Assembly: GCA_029959285.1 (NCBI GenBank) | Contig: JASCOE010000008.1 | Span: 62,001-126,000, forward strand | Source: Flavobacteriaceae bacterium PS02337 | GTDB taxonomy: Bacteria > Bacteroidota > Bacteroidia > Flavobacteriales > Flavobacteriaceae | DNA length: 64,000 bases | Direction: 5' to 3' | Part shown: positions 17,439-26,391 of the stretch, piece by piece | Layout: each line of letters opens with the position of its first letter | How positions within the stretch are numbered: position 1 is the stretch's first letter | Position numbers and translations under genes: made by a program | Notes under the pieces: model-generated | Databases searched by the model: none | What the model saw: the letters and a program-made list of their open reading frames with translations, nothing else | What the model was told of the DNA's origin: nothing

Positions 17439-18176
17439 TCAAAATTTAAAAAACTGATTATTGGCGATAACTTCTTTTAGATTCTCAATATGGTCAATTT
17501 TTATTTTCTGATCAAAAGCATGAATATGATTTTTATGATGAACATCGGTTCCGCAGAAATCGTACATTCCTTTTTTCAAAAGCTCGTCTGCCGCTTTGCC
17601 AATTCTCGAACCGTAATATTCTACAACAGCAAGTAAATTCAACTGAAAAAGACAGCCAGCATCTTTTAGTTTTTCGTATTCACTAAATTTTTTATGATAA
17701 AATACATAACGTTCCGGATGTGCTAAAACTGGAATATAACCCGCAACTTGCAATTCGAAAATAGTTTTATAAAGATTTAATGGCGCATTTAAATACGACA
17801 TTTCAATCAACACATAATTGTCTTTTAAAGTCAGTAATTTGTCTTCTTTAAAATGTTTTTCAAACCAATCGTCTATAAAATATTCTGCAGCTGCCTGAAT
17901 TGGCGCTGTAATATTATTTTTTAGCAGTGCGTCTTTTGTTTCCTGAAGTTTAGACTCAATAATCTCAGGCGTATTATTCCAAACATAATGATTAATGTGT
18001 GGCGTGGTAATAATCTGAGAAACTCCTATTTTTTCTAAAGAAAGAGAAAGCTTTACAGATTTTTCGATATTTTGAGCGCCATCATCAATTCCCGGCAAAA
18101 CATGCGAATGTATATCTACAAAACTACCGTCTAATAGATCCTTTAATATAGGTTTGGATTTGAAGAAAGATAACAT
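17439..18176 (-). CDS. CpsB/CapC-family tyrosine-protein phosphatase (PHP fold)
   Basis: The 245-residue protein has DIHSHVLPGIDDGAQN, ITTPHINHYVW, HPERYVFYHKKF and FCGTDVHHKNH, the metal-binding His and Asp residues of the PHP phosphatase fold of CpsB/YwqE. These enzymes dephosphorylate the tyrosine kinase that controls polysaccharide chain length. No Wzc-like kinase is in the window, but the neighbouring gene is the priming transferase. The two genes converge with no spacer between stop codons and have no hairpin terminator between them. Confidence 0.93.
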   Translation of the reverse strand: MLSFFKSKPILKDLLDGSFVDIHSHVLPGIDDGAQNIEKSVKLSLSLEKIGVSQIITTPHINHYVWNNTPEIIESKLQETKDALLKNNITAPIQAAAEYFIDDWFEKHFKEDKLLTLKDNYVLIEMSYLNAPLNLYKTIFELQVAGYIPVLAHPERYVFYHKKFSEYEKLKDAGCLFQLNLLAVVEYYGSRIGKAADELLKKGMYDFCGTDVHHKNHIHAFDQKIKIDHIENLKEVIANNQFFKF

Positions 18177-18287
18177 GGGGCAAAACTTTACAACTCAATT
18201 TTCTAGCTTACAAAATTAATGTAGAAATTCTAATTACCCGTTTTAGAATTATGTTATATTTGATTTTTAGTAAAATGATAAAAAATT

Positions 18288-19481
18288 ATGAAAATAAAAG
18301 AGAATTTATTCAATCAGAGAATTATTTCTATTGATGCTTTGCGTGGAATTACCATTTTTGTAATGATTTTTGTAAATGAATTGGCAAGTATTAAAAATGT
18401 TCCGCAATGGATGAGGCACATGCCCGCAGATGCAGATGCCATGACTTTTGTAGATTTAGTTTTTCCAGCTTTTTTATTTATTGTTGGAATGTCAATTCCG
18501 TTTGCTTTTAATGCAAGATTACTAAAAGGTGACAGTTCGAAAACAATTTGGACTCACACGCTCAAAAGAGCCATTGCACTAATAATAATTGGTGTTTTTA
18601 TGGTAAATGCCGAATACGGTTACGACGCTTCAAAAATGATTATTGCGCCCGTTTTTTGGGCATTATTAGCTTATATCATGCCAATTCCGATTTGGAATAA
18701 ATATTCGAAAGAGTTTCCGGTTTGGTTAAAAAATGTGCTGCAATATGGAGGAATGTTGGTCTTAGTTGCTTTGTACTTTCTGTATATTCAAGAAGAAACT
18801 GGAGCAATCGGAATTACGCCAAAATGGTGGGGAATTTTGGGTTTAATTGGTTGGGCGTATCTTTTTACAGTTATTTATTATTGGTTGGTTTCGGGAAATC
18901 TTTTCGCAATGATCGGATTTCTAGTTTTTTGCATCGCAATGAATTCTTTAAACTTAACAGAAAACTCTTTTGTGCAAAATTCTTCTTGGCTTAGTTTTAT
19001 CGCTGGACATTTAACGCACGCCGCTTTGGCTACGTCTGGAGTTGTCATATCGTTGTTGTTTTTTGATCGAAAAATTGAAAATAAAATCAATTGGGCAGTT
19101 ATCGGTTTTATTATTTTCTTTTTTGGAATCGGATGTTTTCTTCGTCCTTATTTCGGAATTTCAAAAATACAAGGAACTCCTTCGTGGACAATGATTTCAG
19201 CTGGAATTTGTACCGTCATATTTTACTTTTTATATTGGTTGATGGAAGTTAAAAAACAAACAAAATGGAGCAAATTTTTTATGCCCGCAGCCGCAAATCC
19301 GTTGTTGATTTATATTTTACCAGGTATTATTTATTATTTCTGTAAAGCTTTTAATATTCATATTATTCCAGGATATTTTAGAGTAGGCGTTCCTGGAATT
19401 ATCTGGTCTTTGGTGTTTTCTACAATAATGCTTTTTGTAATGAAGATTTTAAATAAATATAAAATTCAAATGCAATTATAG
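18288..19481 (+). CDS. DUF5009/HGSNAT-like membrane acyltransferase
   Basis: The 397-residue protein begins with SIDALRGITIFVMIFVNELA, followed by MTFVDLVFPAFLFIVGMSIP, hallmarks of the DUF5009 family related to heparan-alpha-glucosaminide N-acetyltransferase and NagX. Ten or more membrane helices are predicted from the hydrophobic pattern. Family members are thought to acylate amino sugars across the membrane using cytosolic acetyl-CoA. Here the substrate is unknown. A second member lies at 33.95-35.22 kb. It is transcribed alone, divergent from the CpsB-like gene. Confidence 0.9.
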   Translation: MKIKENLFNQRIISIDALRGITIFVMIFVNELASIKNVPQWMRHMPADADAMTFVDLVFPAFLFIVGMSIPFAFNARLLKGDSSKTIWTHTLKRAIALIIIGVFMVNAEYGYDASKMIIAPVFWALLAYIMPIPIWNKYSKEFPVWLKNVLQYGGMLVLVALYFLYIQEETGAIGITPKWWGILGLIGWAYLFTVIYYWLVSGNLFAMIGFLVFCIAMNSLNLTENSFVQNSSWLSFIAGHLTHAALATSGVVISLLFFDRKIENKINWAVIGFIIFFFGIGCFLRPYFGISKIQGTPSWTMISAGICTVIFYFLYWLMEVKKQTKWSKFFMPAAANPLLIYILPGIIYYFCKAFNIHIIPGYFRVGVPGIIWSLVFSTIMLFVMKILNKYKIQMQL

Positions 19482-19488
19482 ATTTAAA

Positions 19489-19651
19489 TTTTAACGCAAA
19501 GTTCGCAAAGATTTTTCGCAAAGCGCGCAAAGAATTTTTGAGAAAAATATTTAAAAATATAAAAAGTTCACAAAGCTTAATCAAAACAAAGCTTTGTGAA
19601 CTTACAGTTTGTAAAACTCACTTAATAAGCTTTGCGCGCTTTGCGTTAAAA
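19489..19651. repeat. GCAAAG inverted repeat with central hairpin
   Basis: The left arm contains TTAACGCAAAG and AAGCGCGCAAAG (19491-19532); the right arm CTTTGCGCGCTTTGCGTTAA (19630-19649) is complementary. In the middle GTTCACAAAGCTT (19566-19578) pairs exactly with AAGCTTTGTGAAC (19589-19601). It fills the gap between two converging genes and may serve as a terminator. Confidence 0.7.
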
Positions 19652-19658
19652 ATCAAAA

Positions 19659-20231
19659 TCAAATTATAATAACAGATTTAATCTTCAAGACAGATCCAGA
19701 AACAGGATTATAATTCACAAAGTTGAATTTGCATAAATTGTTTATGTCTAAAGTTTTCCCATCAGGAAGTTCATCTTGTCTAAAATCTGTCCACGGAATT
19801 TTAATTGTAGAAAAATGTTTCGGAGACGCAGGCAAACTTACTCTCGGATGCGAACCTCCATGCACACAACCAGTCCCTTCTACATTTCCTTCTCTTGCTT
19901 GCAGTTTTATAATTTGAGAAGATTGATACGTAATTTCTATAAACTTTGATTCGTTTGAAAGATGGGCCGGAATTCCATCATTCGTTTCAGAAGGTGTAAT
20001 GGTAACATTCAATTCAATTTCTCCTTTCGGATTATCTTTTGCAGTAACTATAATTATTCCGCTTTTTAAACGAGATGCATTAATTATTTTTTCATTTTCA
20101 ATCGAAGGTCCAGCAATAAACCATTTGTTAGATTTTACAAGATCGATTTGCTTTTTCTGAGCATTTGCCGAAAAAGCACAAAAGGTAAATAGGAAAAGTA
20201 TTGTAAATAATTTTAATTCTTTCAAAATCAA
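19659..20231 (-). CDS. Exported protein of unknown function
   Basis: The 190-residue product has a signal peptide (MILKELKLFTILFLFTFCAF, cut after SANAQ). The mature region is beta-rich, with FIAGPSIENEKI, GTGCVHGGSHPRVSLPAS and FSTIKIPWTDFRQDELPDG. The IPWTDF...D pattern resembles CBM11 or CIA30-type jelly rolls, but this is only a resemblance. It is divergent from the Omp85-like gene by 129 bases, so a shared role in the outer membrane or periplasm is possible. Confidence 0.65.
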   Translation of the reverse strand: MILKELKLFTILFLFTFCAFSANAQKKQIDLVKSNKWFIAGPSIENEKIINASRLKSGIIIVTAKDNPKGEIELNVTITPSETNDGIPAHLSNESKFIEITYQSSQIIKLQAREGNVEGTGCVHGGSHPRVSLPASPKHFSTIKIPWTDFRQDELPDGKTLDINNLCKFNFVNYNPVSGSVLKIKSVIII

Positions 20232-20304
20232 ATAATTTAAGTTATTTCAAATATAATCTTTTTGGTTATTCTTCAACTCTTAATTTATTACTTCAATATT
20301 TTAA

Positions 20305-20333
20305 TTGTTATTATTGATAAAATTCTAAATTTG
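20305..20333 (+). promoter_or_regulatory. Promoter for the Omp85-like gene
   Basis: TTG at 20305-20307, 18 bases, then TAAATTTG (20326-20333). This fits the Bacteroidota consensus and lies 27 bases before the ATG. Confidence 0.6.
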
Positions 20334-20360
20334 TAAGAGTTTGTTTTTAAATATTTGTAA

Positions 20361-21545
20361 ATGAATGATTTAAAAATTAAATATATCTTGCTTTTCATTT
20401 TGACTCAATCATTTTGCCATGCTCAAAATGATAATATAACTGTGAAAAATAAAGATATTTTAGATGTTATTCATAGCATTTTTCACAAGCACGATACGAT
20501 TCAAAAAACAAATCAGAAAAAATTAGCTTTTTCTTTATTGCCTGTTCCTGTTGGTGTTAATTCTAATTCTGGTTTGGTGGTTTCTTTTTTAACGACTTTT
20601 TATTTGGGTGAAGATCACGAAAAAACCAAAATGTCTCAAATTACATTTTCTCCGTATTTTAGTTTTAGTAATCAATATGTTTTTCCAGTTCAATCGTATA
20701 TTTATACGAGTGAAAATAAATGGAATTTCATCGGCGATTATCGGTACATGATTTATCCGCAACTAACGTATGGTTTAGGAGAACACGATTCTAAAAATGA
20801 AATGTCAACGCTCGATTACAAACAATGGCGTTTTTATCAATTTATTACCAGACAGATTGTTGGAAATTATCGGTTGGGAGTCGGTTTTCTGTTTGATAAT
20901 TATAAAAATATTTCTGAAGAATCTTATATAGAAGAACCAACAGATTATTATCAATATATGGATGGAAATTATGCTGATGAAACTTCGTTCGGATTTGCCA
21001 TTCAAGGTTTATATGATTCTAGAAAAAATATCATAAATCCTGAAGAAGGCTTATATATCGAAGCCGATTTAAGAATGAATACCAGTGGCGTAAACAACGA
21101 TAAATGGCAGTCTTTGTATTTTGATGCTCGAAAATATCATTCTTTTAGCAAAACAAAACATCGCGTTTGGGCTTCACGTGCCTTTTATTGGTCTACTTTT
21201 GGCGGAAAACCTCATTATTTAGATTTGCCAAGTATCGGTTGGGATCGCGAAGGAAAAACGGGACGCGGATTTACTAAAAACCGCTACAGAAGTAATGCGT
21301 TACTTTATTTTGAAACCGAATACAGAACAGATATTACCCGAAATGGATTTCTTGGAGCCGTGTTTTTTACCAATATTTCTTCGGTTTCAAAATTAGAAAC
21401 CTATCAATTTAAAAAATGGAATCCAGCCGTTGGAACCGGAATTCGTATCAAATGGAATAAACGAAACGGCAGTAATTTAGCCTTAGATTACGGAATTAGT
21501 AAAAACGATTGGTCACTGCGTTTGGGGTTATCAGAAAATTTCTAA
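20361..21545 (+). CDS. BamA/TamA-family outer membrane beta-barrel protein
   Basis: The 394-residue product has a signal peptide (to about residue 21) and then alternating strands typical of an Omp85 (surface antigen D15) barrel: PVGVNSNSGLVVSFLTTFYL, DSRKNIINPEEGLYIEAD, KYHSFSKTKHRVWASRAF, DREGKTGRGFTKNRYRSN and LALDYGISKNDWSLRLGLSE at the end. There are no POTRA repeats, so it is a barrel-only member similar to patatin-linked or secretion-type Omp85 proteins. It lies in the outer membrane; the cargo is unknown. Confidence 0.85.
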   Translation: MNDLKIKYILLFILTQSFCHAQNDNITVKNKDILDVIHSIFHKHDTIQKTNQKKLAFSLLPVPVGVNSNSGLVVSFLTTFYLGEDHEKTKMSQITFSPYFSFSNQYVFPVQSYIYTSENKWNFIGDYRYMIYPQLTYGLGEHDSKNEMSTLDYKQWRFYQFITRQIVGNYRLGVGFLFDNYKNISEESYIEEPTDYYQYMDGNYADETSFGFAIQGLYDSRKNIINPEEGLYIEADLRMNTSGVNNDKWQSLYFDARKYHSFSKTKHRVWASRAFYWSTFGGKPHYLDLPSIGWDREGKTGRGFTKNRYRSNALLYFETEYRTDITRNGFLGAVFFTNISSVSKLETYQFKKWNPAVGTGIRIKWNKRNGSNLALDYGISKNDWSLRLGLSENF

Positions 21546-21576
21546 CTTTCGGCAAAATTTACAGAATCAATTATTC

Positions 21577-22740
21577 ATGCAATTATCGGTTATTATTCTG
21601 AATTATAATGTGCGTTACTTTCTGGAACAATGCGTTTTAAGTGTTCAGAAAGCAATCGCAGCAATCGATGCCGAAATTATTGTAATTGATAATAATTCAT
21701 CAGACCAAAGTGTTTTGATTATGAAAGAACGATTTCCTGAAGTAAAACTAATTGAAAATAAAGAAAATTTTGGTTTTCCAAAAGGCAATAATATTGGGGT
21801 TCGTCAAGCGAAAGGAAAATACGTTTGTATCTTAAATCCAGACACCGTTGTCGCCGAAGATACTTTTGTTAAGATTCTGGCTTTCGCCGAAAGGCAAACT
21901 AATCTCGGAATTATCGGCTGTAAATTAATTGACGGAACTGGAGTATTTCTTCCAGAAAGCAAACGCGGCATTCCGTCGCCTTGGGTTGCTTTCACAAAGA
22001 TTTTTGGGTTGTATAAGATTTTCCCAAAAACAAAACTTTTCAATCAATATTACGCGCAGCATTTAAACGAAAATGAAACTGGAAAAGTTGAAATTTTGGT
22101 TGGTGCTTTTATGTTTTTAGAAAGAAAACTTTACGAAGATTTAGAAGGTTTTGATGAAAATTGTTTTATGTACGCCGACGATATTGATTTGTCATACCGC
22201 GCTTTACAAATGAAGAAAAATAATTACTATTTTCATGAAACTACAGTTCTACATTATAAAGGAGAAAGCACAATAAAAGACGGAAAATACATGATGCGTT
22301 TTCAGGAATCTATGAATTTCTTTTATCAAAAACATTTTAAGAAATCATGGTTCTTTAGTATCTTTATTAAAATCGGAGCTTTTTTGTTTTCATTTGCTAA
22401 AATGTTTCAAGGAAAACCAAAAGAGAATCCGTTACCAGAAAGTTATTTTTTTTACTCCGAAAATGAGAATTTCACTAAAAAACTGGCTTCGATTTTAGAA
22501 AATAAAGTTGGTTTTTTAAATTTCAAAGAGGAAAAAATGGTAAATTCGTGCCTGATTTTAAAGGGTAAAAGCACCGAGATCATTTTGGATAATCAATACA
22601 TTTCATTCAAAAAATGTATTGAAATCATAGAAACTATTAAAGATAAGAGTATTACTTTTAAAATTTTACCCAAAAATACCAGTTTCATAATTGGAAGCAA
22701 TTCAAGAAATGACAGAGGGCAAATTGTAAAAATTGAGTAA
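21577..22740 (+). CDS. Glycosyltransferase family 2 protein
   Basis: The 387-residue protein has the GT-A fold of GT2: MQLSVIILNYNVRYFLEQC, EIIVIDNNSSDQS, NFGFPKGNNIGVRQAKGKYV and CILNPDTVVAEDTF, then VGAFMFLERKLYEDLEGFDE and MYADDIDLSYR. These features match rhamnosyltransferase-like enzymes that build surface polysaccharide. A hydrophobic stretch (about 261-275) probably anchors it to the inner membrane, and a C-terminal tail of about 110 residues has no known domain. It starts 31 bases after the Omp85-like gene and is likely co-transcribed with it. Confidence 0.9.
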   Translation: MQLSVIILNYNVRYFLEQCVLSVQKAIAAIDAEIIVIDNNSSDQSVLIMKERFPEVKLIENKENFGFPKGNNIGVRQAKGKYVCILNPDTVVAEDTFVKILAFAERQTNLGIIGCKLIDGTGVFLPESKRGIPSPWVAFTKIFGLYKIFPKTKLFNQYYAQHLNENETGKVEILVGAFMFLERKLYEDLEGFDENCFMYADDIDLSYRALQMKKNNYYFHETTVLHYKGESTIKDGKYMMRFQESMNFFYQKHFKKSWFFSIFIKIGAFLFSFAKMFQGKPKENPLPESYFFYSENENFTKKLASILENKVGFLNFKEEKMVNSCLILKGKSTEIILDNQYISFKKCIEIIETIKDKSITFKILPKNTSFIIGSNSRNDRGQIVKIE

Positions 22741-22824
22741 AAAATTATATTAAATGAAATTTATGTTTAAAATATTCATTAATTTCGCAATCTGAAAATC
22801 AAAAACATCTTTTAGATTAACAAT

Positions 22825-24168
22825 ATGGCAAGATTTGAATTAAAGCTTCCTAAAATGGGAGAAAGCGTCGCTGAAGCAACCATTACCAATTGGTTGAAAG
22901 AGGTTGGAGACAAAATTGAAGCTGATGAAGCAGTACTTGAGATTGCAACTGATAAAGTTGACAGTGAAGTGCCTAGCGAAGTGTCAGGAATCTTAGTTGA
23001 GCAATTGTTTGGTAAAGATGATTTAGTGCAAGTAGGGCAGACTATCGCAATTATCGAAACTGAAGCTGGAGATTCTCCAGTTGCAGAAACAAATAAAGTA
23101 GAAGATGTTGCTGTTCCTGCAGAAGCTGCAGCAATTGAAAAATCAATTGAAGAAGTAAAAGATACTGTTGCTGTACCTCAAGATTTTTCTGGGTCAGACA
23201 AATTCTTTTCTCCGTTAGTAAAAAATATTGCTAAAGAAGAAGGTGTTTCTTTAAATGAATTAGAAAATTTAGCTGGTTCAGGAAAAGATGGAAGAATTAC
23301 AAAAGAAGATATTTTAAAATATATAGAAGATCGTAAATCTGGAGCTGTACAAGCACCAAAAGCGATTGAAGAAGCTCCAAAAACAGTTGTTGAAACTCCA
23401 AAAGCTGTTGAGCCAGTTGCTCAAAAAAGTCAGCAAGCAGTTCCGGTTTCTGTAAATGGTGGTGACGAAATTGTCGAAATGGACAGAATGCGTAAACTGA
23501 TTTCAGGTTACATGGTCGCTTCGGTTCAAACTTCTGCTCACGTTCAATCTTTTATAGAAGTTGATGTAACGAATATTGTAAAATGGAGAGATAGAGTAAA
23601 AGCAGCTTTCGAAAAAAGAGAAGGTGAGAAGTTAACTTTTACTCCAATTATGATGGAAGCGGTTGCAAAAGCTTTGAAAGATTTTCCTGGTATGAATATT
23701 TCTGTTGATAGCGATTATATCATTAAAAAGAAAAACATCAATTTAGGAATGGCGGCAGCTTTACCAAACGGAAATTTAATTGTTCCTGTAATTAAAAATG
23801 CAGATCAATTGAATTTGGTTGGAATGGCAAAAGCGGTTAACGATTTAGGGAACCGTGCAAAAGCAGGAAAATTAAAGCCAGACGATACACAAGGCGGAAC
23901 ATATACGGTAACTAACGTTGGTACTTTTGGAAGTGTTTTTGGAACTCCAATTATCAATCAACCACAAGTTGGAATTTTGGCTCTTGGAGCGATTCGTAAA
24001 GTTCCTGCGGTTATTGAAACTCCAGAAGGAGATTTTATCGGAATCCGTCAAAAAATGTTCTTGTCACATTCTTACGACCATAGAGTTGTAGATGGCGCAT
24101 TAGGAGGAAGTTTTGTAAAACGAGTAGCAGAATATTTAGAAGCTTTTGATGTAGATAGAGATTTCTAA
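22825..24168 (+). CDS. Lipoyl-dependent 2-oxo acid dehydrogenase E2 acyltransferase
   Basis: The 447-residue protein has an N-terminal lipoyl domain (IATDKVDSEVPSEVSG with the lipoylated Lys at about 43), a Pro/Ala/Glu-rich linker, a peripheral subunit-binding domain (FSPLVKNIAKEEGVSLNELE, about 132-170) and the catalytic domain ending with LSHSYDHRVVDGALGGSFVK. It transfers acyl groups to CoA. Sequence alone does not tell pyruvate, oxoglutarate or branched-chain type; the SxxRxxI-like core and lipoyl motif fit the branched-chain/pyruvate group. E1 and E3 genes are not nearby. Confidence 0.93.
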   Translation: MARFELKLPKMGESVAEATITNWLKEVGDKIEADEAVLEIATDKVDSEVPSEVSGILVEQLFGKDDLVQVGQTIAIIETEAGDSPVAETNKVEDVAVPAEAAAIEKSIEEVKDTVAVPQDFSGSDKFFSPLVKNIAKEEGVSLNELENLAGSGKDGRITKEDILKYIEDRKSGAVQAPKAIEEAPKTVVETPKAVEPVAQKSQQAVPVSVNGGDEIVEMDRMRKLISGYMVASVQTSAHVQSFIEVDVTNIVKWRDRVKAAFEKREGEKLTFTPIMMEAVAKALKDFPGMNISVDSDYIIKKKNINLGMAAALPNGNLIVPVIKNADQLNLVGMAKAVNDLGNRAKAGKLKPDDTQGGTYTVTNVGTFGSVFGTPIINQPQVGILALGAIRKVPAVIETPEGDFIGIRQKMFLSHSYDHRVVDGALGGSFVKRVAEYLEAFDVDRDF

Positions 24169-24189
24169 ATTCAATTATAAATAAAATTC

Positions 24190-24224
24190 AAATCCGATAG
24201 GTTTTAAACTTGTCGGATTTTTTT
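24190..24224 (+). terminator. Terminator after the E2 gene
   Basis: AAATCCGATAGGTTT faces AAACTTGTCGGATTT, a 15-base stem with minor wobbles, followed by a T-run. Confidence 0.85.
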
Positions 24225-24358
24225 GTTTTGTAAGAAAAGGTTAACTTTCAATGTAGAAACTTATTTAAGGCTCGTTTTATAAATGTTAAATTCACCAAAT
24301 TGAAAGCTTTTTTCGACAAAAAAAATGAGAATAAAGGAGGATATTCGGCTTTAAAAAT

Positions 24359-24366
24359 TACATTTG
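24359..24366 (+). promoter_or_regulatory. Promoter -7 box for the exonuclease gene
   Basis: TACATTTG matches TAnnTTTG and is 20 bases before the ATG at 24387. The -33 element is not obvious. Confidence 0.5.
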
Positions 24367-24386
24367 TAAACTTATAAAAATTAGAA

Positions 24387-25157
24387 ATGGAATTAAAACT
24401 TAACAAGCCAATTTGCTTTTTTGATCTCGAAACAACGGGAATTGATATCGGTAAAGATAGAATCGTAGAAATTTCAATATTCAAAGTTTTTCCTAACGGA
24501 AACAAAGAAAGTAAAACCTGGCTGGTTAATCCAACAATTCCAATTCCTCCACAAACTACTGCAGTTCACGGTATCACTGATGAAAAAGTAGCTAATGAAC
24601 CAACTTTTGCAGAATTGGCGTCGCAAATTCACAACATGATTAAAGACAGTGATTTGGGCGGATTTAACTCTGATCGTTTTGATATTCCGCTTTTGGCAGA
24701 AGAATTGCTTCGTGCCGGAGTTGATTTTGATATGAAAAATAAAGTTTCGGTAGATGTGCAAACTATTTTTCATAAAATGGAAGAACGTACTTTGAGTGCG
24801 GCTTTGAAATTTTATTGTGGAAAAAGTCTTGAAAATGCGCATTCGGCAGAAGCAGATACAATGGCAACTTACGAAATCCTAAAAGCGCAATTAGATCGTT
24901 ATCCAGAATTGGAAAATGATATGAAGTCTTTGTCTGAATTTACAACACGTAAAAAAATCGCCGATTTTGCCGGAATGATCGCTTTTGATAAAGATGACGA
25001 AGAAATTTTTACATTTGGAAAACACAAAGGTGCTAAAGTTGATAAAATTTTAGAAACTGAACCAGGATATTTCAGCTGGATTCAAAACGCTGATTTTCCT
25101 TTGTACACCAAAAAAGTTTTGACAGCAATTAAATTAAGAAAATTAAATACGAAATAA
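24387..25157 (+). CDS. DEDDh 3'-5' exonuclease (DnaQ/ExoX-like) with DUF3820
   Basis: The 256-residue protein has FFDLETTGIDIGKDRIVEIS (Exo I, Asp and Glu), GGFNSDRFDIPLLAEEL (Exo II) and NAHSAEADTMATYEIL (Exo III, His and Asp). A C-terminal DUF3820-type domain (FTFGKHKGAKVDKI and YFSWIQNADFP) often accompanies ExoX-like exonucleases. It would degrade single-stranded DNA ends, or proofread or repair DNA. It has its own -7 box and is followed by an inverted 8-mer repeat. Confidence 0.93.
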   Translation: MELKLNKPICFFDLETTGIDIGKDRIVEISIFKVFPNGNKESKTWLVNPTIPIPPQTTAVHGITDEKVANEPTFAELASQIHNMIKDSDLGGFNSDRFDIPLLAEELLRAGVDFDMKNKVSVDVQTIFHKMEERTLSAALKFYCGKSLENAHSAEADTMATYEILKAQLDRYPELENDMKSLSEFTTRKKIADFAGMIAFDKDDEEIFTFGKHKGAKVDKILETEPGYFSWIQNADFPLYTKKVLTAIKLRKLNTK

Positions 25158-25161
25158 GCTT

Positions 25162-25237
25162 CTAAGGTGCTAAGTTTCTAAGGTTCTGAGTTTTTTACCT
25201 TAGAAGCTTAGCGCCTTAGTATCTTAGAACCTTAAAA
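25162..25237. repeat. Inverted 8-mer arrays upstream of the FAH gene
   Basis: Four units on the left (CTAAGGTG, CTAAGTTT, CTAAGGTT, CTGAGTTT) face five units on the right (CCTTAGAA, GCTTAGCG, CCTTAGTA, TCTTAGAA, CCTTAAAA). They can form a long hairpin whose right arm ends 3 bases before the FAH start codon. Confidence 0.8.
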
Positions 25238-25240
25238 AAA

Positions 25241-25852
25241 ATGAAAATTATCTGTGTCGGCAGGAATTATGCCAATCATATAGAAGAGTTGAAAAACGAG
25301 CGTCCGAGCGAGCCTGTTGTTTTTATGAAACCAGATTCTGCGGTTTTGTTGAAACAGCATCCGTTTGTAATTCCAGAGTTTTCTGAAGATGTTCATCATG
25401 AAATTGAAATCATCGTGAAGATTAATAAAGTTGGAAAATATATTGAGCCTAAATTTGCTCATAAATATTATGATGATATTAGTGTAGGAATCGATTTTAC
25501 AGCGCGAGATCTTCAAAGTAAATTAAAAGAAAAAGGACTTCCGTGGGAAAAAGCTAAGGCATTTGACGGCTCGGCGGTTATTGGAGATTTTTTGCCAAAA
25601 ACTGATTTTGTTTCTATGGAAAATCTTAATTTTGAATTAAGAACAAATGGAGAAACAGTTCAAAAAGGAAATTCAAGTATGATGCTTTGGAAAATTGATG
25701 AACTGGTTGCTCATGTTTCTCAATTTTTTACATTAAAAATTGGAGATATTATTTTTACAGGAACACCTGCGGGAGTTGCAGCTGTAAAACCAAATGATGT
25801 TTTAGAAGGCTTTTTGGAAGATAAAAAATTATTCAGAATACAAGTAAAATAA
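25241..25852 (+). CDS. Fumarylacetoacetate hydrolase family protein
   Basis: The 203-residue protein begins MKIICVGRNYANHIEELKNE and contains PDSAVLLKQ, FSEDVHHEIEIIVKINKVGK, GIDFTARDLQSKLKEKGLPW and FTGTPAGVAAVKPND, the metal-binding FAH fold. Family members cleave C-C bonds of acylpyruvates or decarboxylate oxaloacetate; the exact substrate is not visible. Its start is separated from the preceding repeat by three bases, and its stop overlaps the Hpt gene start by one base (TAATG), which suggests coupled translation. Confidence 0.92.
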   Translation: MKIICVGRNYANHIEELKNERPSEPVVFMKPDSAVLLKQHPFVIPEFSEDVHHEIEIIVKINKVGKYIEPKFAHKYYDDISVGIDFTARDLQSKLKEKGLPWEKAKAFDGSAVIGDFLPKTDFVSMENLNFELRTNGETVQKGNSSMMLWKIDELVAHVSQFFTLKIGDIIFTGTPAGVAAVKPNDVLEGFLEDKKLFRIQVK

Positions 25853-26196
25853 TGGCTTTAAAATACAACCTTTCGAAAGTATATGGGCTTTCAGATAACG
25901 ATCCAGAATTTGTAAATCAAATTTTAACCTTATTTGTTACAGAAGTTCCAGAAGATTTAAAGCAAATCAAAGAAGGAATTAAAAAAAAGGATCATAAATA
26001 TGCCTATTCGTATGCTCATAAAATAAAGCCAACATTAGATTTAATGGGCTTAAATGTAGCTTTCGAAGAAATTTTGCAAGTTGAAGCTTGGACAAAAGCT
26101 GAAGGCAAGAAAAAAGACATTATCGAAACTTTTAAAAGTATTAAGATACAAGTAAAAGAAGCGATTAAAGAAATTAAAAAAGACTTTGATCTTTAA
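25852..26196 (+). CDS. Hpt (histidine phosphotransfer) domain protein
   Basis: The 114-residue protein is a free-standing four-helix Hpt domain with YAYSYAHKIKPTLDLMG, where His56 is the phosphorylated residue. It would shuttle phosphoryl groups between a hybrid kinase and a response regulator. No such partner is next to it; the two-component genes at 46.6-48.5 kb are an ordinary kinase-regulator pair. The ATG overlaps the FAH stop codon, so the two are translated together. Confidence 0.9.
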   Translation: MALKYNLSKVYGLSDNDPEFVNQILTLFVTEVPEDLKQIKEGIKKKDHKYAYSYAHKIKPTLDLMGLNVAFEEILQVEAWTKAEGKKKDIIETFKSIKIQVKEAIKEIKKDFDL

Positions 26197-26206
26197 AATA
26201 TAAAAA

Positions 26207-26248
26207 TTGACTTATTTCTAATGTTACTTAAAATTAGGAATAAGTCAA
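26207..26248 (+). terminator. Hairpin after the Hpt gene
   Basis: TTGACTTATTTCTAAT pairs with ATTAGGAATAAGTCAA (16 bp, one wobble, 10-base loop). It has no strong T-run directly after it, so its role as a terminator is uncertain. Confidence 0.5.
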
Positions 26249-26391
26249 GATTATCATTTTTAAATTTTGTGAAGCTGCTTATAGTTTGTAAAAGCGCTTA
26301 AATACCTCCCTTTCAAAGACAAAGTTTAAATTCCTACTTATAAATTATTGGCTTACTTATTTAGGTAAGAAACAAAAAATATTTCACTGAT

